Assembly (NCBI GenBank): GCA_021815655.1
Contig: JAKAGJ010000102.1
Span: 1 to 6,980, forward strand
DNA from: Deltaproteobacteria bacterium
Lineage (GTDB): Bacteria > Desulfobacterota > Desulfarculia > Desulfarculales > Desulfarculaceae
Direction of reading: 5' to 3'
Length of the DNA stretch: 6,980 nt
Both the position numbers and the translations under genes were made by a program. Under the pieces are notes generated by a model. The model was not told the origin of the DNA. It did no database searches and saw only the letters and a program-made list of their open reading frames with translations. Within the stretch, counting starts at the first letter, position 1, and every line of letters begins with the position of its first letter. Shown here piece by piece: positions 1 through 5,427 of this stretch.

Positions 1-551
1 ATCCCGATTGGAAGCACAACTGGGAGAAGGAGTACCTGGAAGGCACCGAGGACTACATCTTTCCCAACACCTTCTTCACCATGCGCAAGTTCCTGGAGCA
101 CTTCAAGGCCAGCGGCACCAAGCCGGAGTTCGAGATCTACGACGTGGGCATGATAAACAATCTGGCCCATCTCATAGCCAATGGCATCGTGCAAAAGCCG
201 GTGTATCTCCAGTTCGTCATGGGCATCCTGGGCGGCATACCAGCCACCATCGACAACCTGCTTTTCCTGCTCAACACCGCCCGCGCCCAGATCGGGGATT
301 TCCAGTGGTCGGTCTGCGCGGCGGGACGATTCCAGTTCCCCATGACCACCCACGCCTTGCTCATGGGCGGCCACGCCCGGGTGGGGCTGGAGGACAACCT
401 TTATCTGGAGCGCAACGTGCTGGCCAAGAATAGCGGCGAGCAGGTGGCCAAGCTGATCCGCATCGCGGGGGAGTTCGGCATCCAGCCCGCCACGCCAACC
501 CAGGCGCGGGAGATACTGGGCCTGAAGGGGCTGGACAAGGTCAACTACTAG
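1..551 (+). CDS. 3-keto-5-aminohexanoate cleavage (BKACE/Kce, DUF849) family enzyme, C-terminal part
   Basis: The 5' end is cut by the window edge. The reading frame begins at base 3 and gives 182 residues up to TAG at 549-551. BKACE enzymes are zinc-dependent TIM barrels that condense a β-keto acid with acetyl-CoA, giving acetoacetate and a new CoA ester. The founding member acts in lysine fermentation, and others take dehydrocarnitine or related β-keto acids. Visible family blocks are FPNTFFTMRKF (fragment residues 20-30), YDVGMINNL (46-54), GGIPAT (77-82), FQFPMTTHALLMGGH (110-124) and ARVGLEDNLYL (125-135). Arg126, Glu130 and Asp131 match, as I recall them, Arg226, the zinc ligand Glu230 and Asp231 of Kce, so roughly 100 N-terminal residues, including the two zinc His, are missing. 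The family call is strong. The substrate cannot be read from this part. It converges with the maoC-like gene and ends about 30 bases before a hairpin. Confidence 0.93.
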   Translation, partial: PDWKHNWEKEYLEGTEDYIFPNTFFTMRKFLEHFKASGTKPEFEIYDVGMINNLAHLIANGIVQKPVYLQFVMGILGGIPATIDNLLFLLNTARAQIGDFQWSVCAAGRFQFPMTTHALLMGGHARVGLEDNLYLERNVLAKNSGEQVAKLIRIAGEFGIQPATPTQAREILGLKGLDKVNY

Positions 552-580
552 GCCATCGCCTCCAGGGAGCGTCATGAATC

Positions 581-610
581 AGGCCGACCCGTAATCCGGG
601 CCGGCCTTTC
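581..610 (+). terminator. Candidate intrinsic terminator between convergent genes
   Basis: An inverted repeat has arms at 581-591 (AGGCCGACCCG) and 597-607 (CGGGCCGGCCT), with a 5-base loop and one A/C mismatch in 11 pairs. It is followed by only a short T run (607-609). It lies 29 bases after the BKACE stop, where a terminator is expected. The weak T tract lowers confidence. The same hairpin could also stop transcripts of the opposing MaoC gene, but no T run follows on that strand. Confidence 0.5.
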
Positions 611-648
611 CTGTCAGAGCGCCTGGGGCAGGCTGGGCATGCCTCGTC

Positions 649-1080
649 TCATTTTTCTTTGGGAGGCTTGGGGGGACTAACCGTCGCCAGGCCGTCAACC
701 AGCAGCACCTCATCCTGGTTGCGACAGAAGGTGCGCAGATGCACTCTATTCTTTACTTGGTCCAGCTCCGTGATCTCCACCACGGCCGTTACGGTGTCGC
801 CGATATGGGCCGGCGCCAGGAAATTCAGTTCCTGCCTGACATACACGGTGCCCGGCCCAGGCAGTATGGTCCCCATGACCGCGGAAATGAAACCAGCCAA
901 TAACGACCCATGGGCAATGCGGGTCTTGAAGAAGGTCCCCTTGGCATATTGCTCGTCGATATGCGCTGGATTGAGGTCCCCGGTCACCCCGGCGAACAGA
1001 TAGATGTCAGCCTCGGATACGGTCTTGCTGAAGGAGGCGGTATCCCCCCTCTTTAGATCGGCAATTGTTTTTCCCGCCAT
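649..1080 (-). CDS. MaoC-like (R)-specific enoyl-CoA hydratase (PhaJ type)
   Basis: This predicted 143-residue cytosolic hot-dog-fold protein would hydrate trans-2-enoyl-CoA to (R)-3-hydroxyacyl-CoA. The hydratase-2 motif is clear: GDLNPAHID at residues 34-42, with catalytic Asp35 and His40. It is followed by the conserved AHGSLLAGF (56-64), whose Ser59 fits the family, and by FLAPAHIGDTV (88-98). The length fits PhaJ proteins of about 135-160 residues. An upstream ATG at 1192-1194 would add 38 residues that do not look like the family. I chose the ATG at 1078-1080 because MAGKTIADLKRGD aligns with usual starts, and GGTGG sits 9 bases upstream as a modest ribosome binding site. The C-terminus is Lys/Pro-rich. 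The gene is on the same strand as uup but 376 bases downstream of it, so it is probably a separate unit. It may serve β-oxidation, polyhydroxyalkanoate supply or another acyl-CoA pathway. Confidence 0.9.
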   Translation of the reverse strand: MAGKTIADLKRGDTASFSKTVSEADIYLFAGVTGDLNPAHIDEQYAKGTFFKTRIAHGSLLAGFISAVMGTILPGPGTVYVRQELNFLAPAHIGDTVTAVVEITELDQVKNRVHLRTFCRNQDEVLLVDGLATVSPPKPPKEK

Positions 1081-1456
1081 GATCCATAACCACCGTGGAA
1101 GGTTTCTCTCGTCAGCATGACTCCCCAGGGAGCCGTTTTCCCGCAAGGGCCGATAAATACAGTGTGACACGAAAGTCCGATTTCTGAAAGCCACAACTGG
1201 CCTGGCGTAAAGAGAAATGCCTTTGGCCTACGCTCATTGCAGGAGAGGTCAGCCGAGGACGCTCTCTTGAAGATATGGTGCATGGCCTAGCCGCCTTGCT
1301 GACCGCTGGGCTGTGGCAGTTTTATTTCACGGACGACGGCTTCAACCTGCCGCCCTCCCGCGCCAAGGAATCATGCCGCCCAATGGCCGGCCTTCCATGC
1401 TCCGCGGCCCGGGCGAGCGCTTGGCCCTGGACGACGTACGTCAGGCCCGCCGCCCG
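1081..1456. other. Intergenic stretch without a convincing gene
   Basis: This 376-base gap lies between the uup stop and the MaoC-like start. Short open frames exist on both strands, for example 61 codons at 1275-1460 (+) and 76 codons at 1053-1283 (-). None has a good ribosome binding site or a recognisable domain, and each overlaps a neighbouring real gene. It probably holds the 3' end of the uup transcript and the promoter of the MaoC-like gene, but I see no clear -35/-10 pair, sigma-54 site or T-tailed hairpin. GC-rich inverted segments around 1449-1466 overlap the uup stop but lack a T run. Confidence 0.5.
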
Positions 1457-3328
1457 CTAGCCGGCGGCCCGGGCGGCGATGGCCTCCAGTTCCTCCCATT
1501 TGGCGAAGGCCTTTTCCATCTCCATATCCAACTCCGCCAGGCGGGCGCTGATGGCCGCCGCCTCCTTGCCGCCATCGGCGTACAGTTGGGGGTCGGCCAC
1601 CTTCTCATGCAACTGGGCCTGTTCCCGCTCCAGGGCCTCTATCCTTTGCGGCAACTCGGCCAGTTCCCGCTTTTCATTAAAGCTGAGCGCGCGGGGCCGC
1701 TCCTGAGAGGGGCGTTTCTTGGGCTTGGAGGGCTTGGGGGGCTTGGTCTGGGCAGGGGGCGCCGGACCGGCCTCGCGCTGGGCCAGCCAGTCGTCATAGC
1801 CGCCGGCGTATTCGCCCACCAGGCCATCGCCTTCCAGGACAAGGGTGCTGGTGGCCACGTTGTTGAGGAATTGGCGGTCGTGGCTGACCAGGAGCACCGT
1901 GCCCGTGAACTCCACCAGGAGGTTTTCCAAAAGCTCAAGGGTGTCGCGGTCCAGGTCGTTGGTGGGCTCGTCCAGTACCAGCAGGTTGGCCGGCTTGGCA
2001 AAGAGCTTGGCCAAAAGCAGGCGGTTGCGCTCGCCGCCGGAGAGCACGCGCACGGGGCTGTGGGCGCGGTCGGGCGTGAAGAGAAAATCCTTGAGGTAGC
2101 TGATGACGTGGCGCTGGCGGCCGCCGATGAGCAGGGAATCGTGTCCCTGGGCCAGGTTTTCCTGCACGGTCTTGTCCTGGTCCAACTCCTGGCGCATCTG
2201 GTCAAAGTAGGCGATCTCCAGGTTGGCCCCCAGACGGATGTCCCCGGACTGGGGCTCCAGACGCCCCAGGAGTATCTTGAGCAGGGTGGTCTTGCCCGAG
2301 CCGTTGGGTCCGATGATGCCGATCTTGTCACCCCGCAGGACCAGCGAGCTGAAATGCTTGATTACCGGCGGGCCGTCGTCGTAGGCGAAGCCCACCTGGT
2401 TGACCTCGGCCACCACCTTGCCCGACAGCCCCGCGCTCTGGGCGCGCAGCCGGGCCGACCCCAGCACCTCGCGGCGCTGGGCCCGTTCCTGGCGCATCTG
2501 CATGAGCCGGCGCACACGGCCCTCGTCGCGGGTGCGACGGGCCTTGACCCCCCGGTGCAGCCACTCCTCCTCCTGGGTCATCTTTTTGTCGAACTTGGCC
2601 CGTTGGTCCTGCTCCATGAGCAGGGCCTCCTCCCGGCGGCGCAGGAACTCGTCGTAGGGGCAGTTCCAGTCGTAAAGCTCGCCCCGGTCCAATTCCACCA
2701 CGCGGGTGGCCAGGTTGCGGGCAAAGGCGCGGTCATGGGAGATGAAGACCAGCGCCCCCTGGTAGGCGGAGAGAAACTCCTCCAGCCAGACGATGGCCGC
2801 GATGTCCAGATGGTTGGTGGGTTCGTCCAGGAGCAGCAGATGGGGGCTCTTGGCCAAGGACCTAGCCAGGAGCACCCGGCGCTTGAGGCCGCCGGAGAGT
2901 GTCTCCACCAGGGTGCGGGGGGTCAGCCCCAGGCGGGTCAGCACCGTGCGCAAGCGGCGGTCGGCCTGCCAGATTTCCTGGTCATTGCCCTGCTCGGCCT
3001 GGGTCCCGCCGACCTGCCCCCGGCGCAACTGGTTTAGAACCCGGCCCTGCCGACCCAGGCCCTGGGCGGCCACCTCGTAGACCTCTCCAGCCAGATCGTT
3101 GGGCACATCCTGGGGCAGGTAGCCGGTTTCCAGGCCCACCTCGCGGCTGATCTCGCCGGACTGGGGCGTTATCTCACCGGCCAAGACCTTGAGCAGGCTG
3201 GACTTGCCAGCCCCGTTGCGGCCCAAGAGGCAAACCCGCTCACCGGGATGCACCCGGAAGCTGGCCCGGTCCAGGAGCTTGGGCCCGCCAAAGGCCAGGC
3301 TGACGTCGAATAGATTTATCAAGGCCAC
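1457..3328 (-). CDS. uup: ABC-F family ATPase Uup
   Basis: This 623-residue soluble protein has two ATPase domains and no membrane segments. ABC-F proteins bind the ribosomal E site and adjust translation. E. coli Uup is linked to ribosome function and to the frequency of precise transposon excision. Domain 1 has Walker A GRNGAGKS (36-43), signature LSGG (144-147), Walker B with LLLLDEPTNHLD (164-175) and switch ISHD (196-199). A charged helical linker typical of ABC-F spans about 235-300. Domain 2 has GPNGSGKT (340-347), LSGGE (429-433), LVLDEPTNDLD (450-460) and VSHD (481-484). The DLD variant in domain 2 is typical of Uup rather than EttA. A Pro/Lys-rich linker (about 521-545) leads to a C-terminal coiled coil (548-623), the DNA-binding-type Uup tail. 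Length matches E. coli Uup (635). An ATG at 3433 would add 35 residues unlike the family, so I prefer the GTG at 3326-3328. Confidence 0.95.
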   Translation of the reverse strand: MALINLFDVSLAFGGPKLLDRASFRVHPGERVCLLGRNGAGKSSLLKVLAGEITPQSGEISREVGLETGYLPQDVPNDLAGEVYEVAAQGLGRQGRVLNQLRRGQVGGTQAEQGNDQEIWQADRRLRTVLTRLGLTPRTLVETLSGGLKRRVLLARSLAKSPHLLLLDEPTNHLDIAAIVWLEEFLSAYQGALVFISHDRAFARNLATRVVELDRGELYDWNCPYDEFLRRREEALLMEQDQRAKFDKKMTQEEEWLHRGVKARRTRDEGRVRRLMQMRQERAQRREVLGSARLRAQSAGLSGKVVAEVNQVGFAYDDGPPVIKHFSSLVLRGDKIGIIGPNGSGKTTLLKILLGRLEPQSGDIRLGANLEIAYFDQMRQELDQDKTVQENLAQGHDSLLIGGRQRHVISYLKDFLFTPDRAHSPVRVLSGGERNRLLLAKLFAKPANLLVLDEPTNDLDRDTLELLENLLVEFTGTVLLVSHDRQFLNNVATSTLVLEGDGLVGEYAGGYDDWLAQREAGPAPPAQTKPPKPSKPKKRPSQERPRALSFNEKRELAELPQRIEALEREQAQLHEKVADPQLYADGGKEAAAISARLAELDMEMEKAFAKWEELEAIAARAAG

Positions 3329-3335
3329 GTTGGCG

Positions 3336-3339
3336 CTCC
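3336..3339 (-). promoter_or_regulatory. Ribosome binding site deciding the uup GTG start
   Basis: On the minus strand GGAG sits 7 bases before the GTG at 3328-3326. This good Shine-Dalgarno placement, with protein alignment beginning VALINLFDVSLAFGG like E. coli MSLISMHGAWLSF, supports the GTG over the upstream ATG at 3433. Confidence 0.65.
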
Positions 3340-3507
3340 GCCGCGTTTGCTGTCCAGGTTGGGGATTTTCTTTGGCAAGGGAATCATACCCTGCCGGGGA
3401 CAATCCTTCACGGCGGGCAATGTCCTGGCCCACGGCGCGGAGGCGTTTGGGGCTGACCCCGGTGGATAATTTATTTGCCCCCCCGCCTTTCCGTTGATCT
3501 AAGATTT

Positions 3508-3513
3508 ATTATA
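3508..3513 (-). promoter_or_regulatory. Candidate -10 element, probably for uup
   Basis: The minus strand reads a perfect TATAAT here, inside the only AT-rich island of the region. No good -35 hexamer lies 16-18 bases upstream and there is no TGn extension, so the call rests on the -10 and its position. It would give a leader of about 170 bases before the uup GTG. The overlapping plus-strand TATTAT (3507-3512) could serve the corrinoid operon, but likewise lacks a well-spaced -35; TTGATC at 3494-3499 is too close. Confidence 0.35.
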
Positions 3514-3538
3514 GTGACTATTTGGATAGCCCATTGGC

Positions 3539-3727
3539 ATGGCCGGTGAGCGGGTTCGCATGGGTAGAGCGGGCTGGGGGCGCGGGTTGAGTGGGTTGTT
3601 CCCATCTCTGGCTTATGGCTGGCGATCAATTATTTTCCGCCAGATGCCTTTCGGTCAGATGCCTTTCGGTCAGATGTCTTTCGGCCAGATGACTTTGGGC
3701 CAGATGACTTGGCCTGCCCCGGGCTAA
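3539..3727 (+). CDS. Doubtful small ORF with QM(P/S/T)FG pentapeptide repeats
   Basis: This open frame of 62 codons begins MAGERVRMGRAGW. Residues 35-59 are five pentapeptides of the type QMPFG, QMPFG, QMSFG, QMTLG, QMTWP, encoded by the 15-base DNA repeat. It ends at TAA 3725-3727, only 6 bases before, and in the same frame as, the corrinoid protein ATG. No clear ribosome binding site precedes its ATG, and its third codon positions are less GC-biased than those of neighbouring genes. There is no signal peptide or known domain. It is most simply a chance frame across a minisatellite whose unit is a multiple of three. A translated leader peptide coupled to the downstream gene is possible but unproven. 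Confidence 0.2.
   Translation: MAGERVRMGRAGWGRGLSGLFPSLAYGWRSIIFRQMPFGQMPFGQMSFGQMTLGQMTWPAPG
3641..3715 (+). repeat. Tandem 15-bp minisatellite, five copies
   Basis: The units start at 3641, 3656, 3671, 3686 and 3701. Units 1 and 2 are identical (CAGATGCCTTTCGGT). Unit 3 differs at two positions and unit 4 at three. Unit 5 keeps CAGATGACTT and then decays. The gradient suggests recent duplication on the left side. The array sits in the promoter-proximal or leader part of the corrinoid operon. The GGCCA and TGGCC in units 4-5 (about 3698-3714) can pair as a small hairpin just upstream of the gene start. Its function is unknown. Confidence 0.9.
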
Positions 3728-3733
3728 GTACGC

Positions 3734-4384
3734 ATGTCTAATCTAGAAACTATAACCAGACAACTGGTGGAGGCGCTGCTGCGCCTGGATTCCCCGGGGG
3801 TCGGCGCCTTGCTTGACGGGCTGCGTCCCCTGGCGGGGGGCGGCCCCTCTCTCGATGATGTGGTGGTCCCCGCCCTGGAACGCATCGGCCGGGATTGGGA
3901 GGAGGGCCGCGTTTCCCTGTCCCAGGTCTACATGGCGGGGCGCATCTGCGAGAGGGCCGTGGAGAGGCTGCTGTCGCCAGACCGTCCTGTCCGCGGGGAC
4001 CGGCCCAAGCTGGGCATCGCCGTGCTGGAGGACCACCACGCCCTGGGCAAGCGCATGGTGAAATCGGCGCTGCGCGCCGCCGGCTACCAATTGCAGGACT
4101 ATGGACATGGCCGTCGGCCCCAGGAGTTGGTGGAGATGGCCTTGCGGGACCAGGTCGACGTGCTGCTCATTTCCTGCCTCATGCTGGCTTCCGCCCTGCG
4201 GGTGTCAGAGGTGGTGGCGGGCCTCCAGAAGGCCGGCAGCCCCATCGCCGTGGTGGTGGGCGGGGCTCCCTTCCGCCTGGAAGCGCAACTCTGGAAGGAA
4301 GTGGGGGCGCGGGCCGTGGGGCGCAACTCGGCCGAGGCCGTGGCCATAGTGCGAAGCTTGGCGGAGCGAGAGCCATGGGCATGA
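3734..4384 (+). CDS. Corrinoid (cobalamin)-binding methyl-carrier protein
   Basis: This 216-residue cytosolic protein has the fold plan of the MtaC/MtbC/MetH corrinoid domains, which carry a methyl group on cobalt between two methyltransferases. The N-terminal helical cap (about 1-85) includes VVPALERIGRDWEEGRVSLSQ. A Rossmann-like B12 domain (about 90-212) follows. The DxHxxG signature is DHHALG at 100-105, with His102 as the predicted lower cobalt ligand. Ser147 in LLISCLML fits the SxL motif, and VVVGGAPF (173-180) supplies the GG loop that holds the corrinoid tail. No strong Shine-Dalgarno precedes the ATG; it follows a TAA in the same frame by 6 bases, and MSNLETITRQLVEAL looks like a family start. 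It overlaps the methyltransferase gene by 10 bases, suggesting coupled, near-stoichiometric synthesis. The methyl donor cannot be told from this protein. A sensory corrinoid protein is an alternative given the kinase two genes on. Confidence 0.88.
   Translation: MSNLETITRQLVEALLRLDSPGVGALLDGLRPLAGGGPSLDDVVVPALERIGRDWEEGRVSLSQVYMAGRICERAVERLLSPDRPVRGDRPKLGIAVLEDHHALGKRMVKSALRAAGYQLQDYGHGRRPQELVEMALRDQVDVLLISCLMLASALRVSEVVAGLQKAGSPIAVVVGGAPFRLEAQLWKEVGARAVGRNSAEAVAIVRSLAEREPWA
4363..4366 (+). promoter_or_regulatory. Ribosome binding site for the methyltransferase gene
   Basis: GGAG lies 8 bases before the ATG at 4375 and 14 before the in-frame ATG at 4381, so spacing favours 4375. The 4381 ATG forms the classic ATGA overlap with the preceding stop and better matches usual family starts (MTS...). 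The two choices differ by only two residues. Confidence 0.5.
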
Positions 4385-5427
4385 CTTCCAGCCAAAGACT
4401 GCAAGAGACCATGCAGCATCGGGAACCGGACAGGGTGCCCTACTCGCTGCCAGCCAACATGCATCCCGCCCGTGACATGGGGCTCACCATCAAGGAATAC
4501 TTTTCGCGGCCTGAATACGTGGTGGAGGGGCAACTCAGGCTCAGGAAAAAATTCGGCAACGACATGCTGTGTTGTTATCCCTTCGCCGGCCTGGAAATCA
4601 TGGCCTGGGGCGGAGAGGCGGTCTACTTTGACCAGGGGCCGCCCAACGCCGGGGCTCCCGTCATAAAACGGCCCGAGGATATCCTGGCCCTGGAGCCCCC
4701 TTCGGTGGAGGAGAACCCGGCCTTGCGGGGAGTCCTGGAGGCGACCGCCAGCCTGAAGGCCGCGGTGGGAGATGATATCCCCATAGCGGGCGTGATCGTT
4801 TCGCCCTTTTCCCTGCCCATAATGCAAATGGGTTTCGAGGCCTACCTGGACTTGATCTATGAGCGCCCCGAGCTGCTGGAACGGCTGCTGCGCATCAACG
4901 GCGAGTATTGCGTGGCCTGGGCCAAGGCCCAGATCAAGGCCGGTGCCTCGGCCATCGTGTATTCCGATCCCGCCTCATCCCCCACCATCCTGCCGCGGGA
5001 AATCGTCCTGCGCCATGGCCTGCCCACGGCCAGGAGCATCATCGCCCGCATCGGGGGCGGGGTCATGATCCACCTGGCCTCCGGCCGGGGTAAGGACCTG
5101 GTTGACGACATCGCCGAGACGGGGGCCGTGGGGATGAGCGCCAGCGCCGAGGAGGACCTGGGCCAGTTGAAGGCCGCCTGCCGGGGAAAACTGACCCTGG
5201 TCGGCAACCTGAACGCCCTGGCCATGCGGCGCTGGACCCCGCAGCAGGCCGAGGCCGAGGTCAAGAGGGCCATTGCCCAGGCCGGCCCGGGCGGGGGCTT
5301 CGTGCTTTCGGACAACCACGGCGAGATTCCCTTCCTGGTGGAGGATGAGGTGCTCATGGCCATGGTGGAGGCCGTGGAGCGTTGGGGGCGCTATCCCCTG
5401 GACTGGGTCGTTGTCGATGGCGCCTAA
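4375..5427 (+). CDS. Uroporphyrinogen decarboxylase/MtaA-superfamily corrinoid methyltransferase, atypical metal site
   Basis: This 350-residue protein is predicted to be a TIM barrel of the UROD superfamily, whose MtaA/MtbA/CmuA branch moves methyl groups between corrinoid proteins and thiols or folates. Family blocks are REPDRVP (16-22), FAGLEIMAWGGE (about 69-80), YSDPASSP (196-203), GGGVMIHLASG (227-237), VGNLNAL (276-282) and GGGFVLSDNHGEIP (305-318). MtaA-type enzymes hold zinc with an H-x-C pair plus a later Cys. Here the first site reads His233-Leu-Ala235, with no Cys, and the later site carries His315 in SDNHGEIP. The protein may bind metal differently, using His233 and His315, or not at all. 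True HemE is unlikely because the gene sits directly behind a corrinoid protein and overlaps it by 10 bases. Substrate and methyl acceptor are unknown. It overlaps the following kinase gene by 11 bases. Confidence 0.85.
   Translation: MGMTSSQRLQETMQHREPDRVPYSLPANMHPARDMGLTIKEYFSRPEYVVEGQLRLRKKFGNDMLCCYPFAGLEIMAWGGEAVYFDQGPPNAGAPVIKRPEDILALEPPSVEENPALRGVLEATASLKAAVGDDIPIAGVIVSPFSLPIMQMGFEAYLDLIYERPELLERLLRINGEYCVAWAKAQIKAGASAIVYSDPASSPTILPREIVLRHGLPTARSIIARIGGGVMIHLASGRGKDLVDDIAETGAVGMSASAEEDLGQLKAACRGKLTLVGNLNALAMRRWTPQQAEAEVKRAIAQAGPGGGFVLSDNHGEIPFLVEDEVLMAMVEAVERWGRYPLDWVVVDGA

Larger units (their letters stand above)
3329..3733. other. Divergent intergenic region between uup and the corrinoid operon
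   Basis: This 405-base region separates uup (-) from the corrinoid protein gene (+). It contains the likely uup leader (about 3329-3500), an AT-rich island (3494-3526) suited to divergent promoters, a doubtful 62-codon open frame (3539-3727), and a 15-base tandem repeat array (3641-3715) ending 18 bases before the corrinoid gene. Nothing else in it is recognisable as a gene or structured RNA. Confidence 0.6.

Noticed and set aside
621..633. Small hairpin GCCTG/CAGGC as terminator of the MaoC-like gene
   Set aside because: Only 5 pairs with a 3-base loop and no T run follows on the minus strand.
1081..1194. 38-residue N-terminal extension of the MaoC-like protein
   Set aside because: MaoC/PhaJ proteins begin close to the MAGKTIADLKRGD segment; the extension has no family similarity and crosses likely promoter or leader sequence.
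1275..1460. 61-codon + strand frame in the gap before the uup stop
   Set aside because: Weak ribosome binding site, no homology signal, Ala/Arg/Pro-rich tail and overlap with the uup end; not supportable as a gene.
1313..3037. A 574-codon open frame on the + strand opposite uup
   Set aside because: It lies antisense to a gene with full ABC-F motifs, has low-complexity Leu/Gly/Ala/Gln-rich composition and no domain; it is a GC-rich codon-bias shadow.
3329..3433. 35-residue N-terminal extension of Uup from the ATG at 3433
   Set aside because: The extra residues do not resemble Uup, and the GTG at 3328 has a well-spaced GGAG and family-like start.
3641..3715. CRISPR array
   Set aside because: The 15-base units are directly adjacent with no spacers, so this is a simple tandem repeat.
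3895..4374. In-frame upstream extension of the methyltransferase giving a 510-residue protein
   Set aside because: The extension reads out of frame across the corrinoid protein gene and is Gly/Arg/Pro-rich nonsense; the family begins at MTSSQRLQ with a ribosome binding site at 4363-4366.
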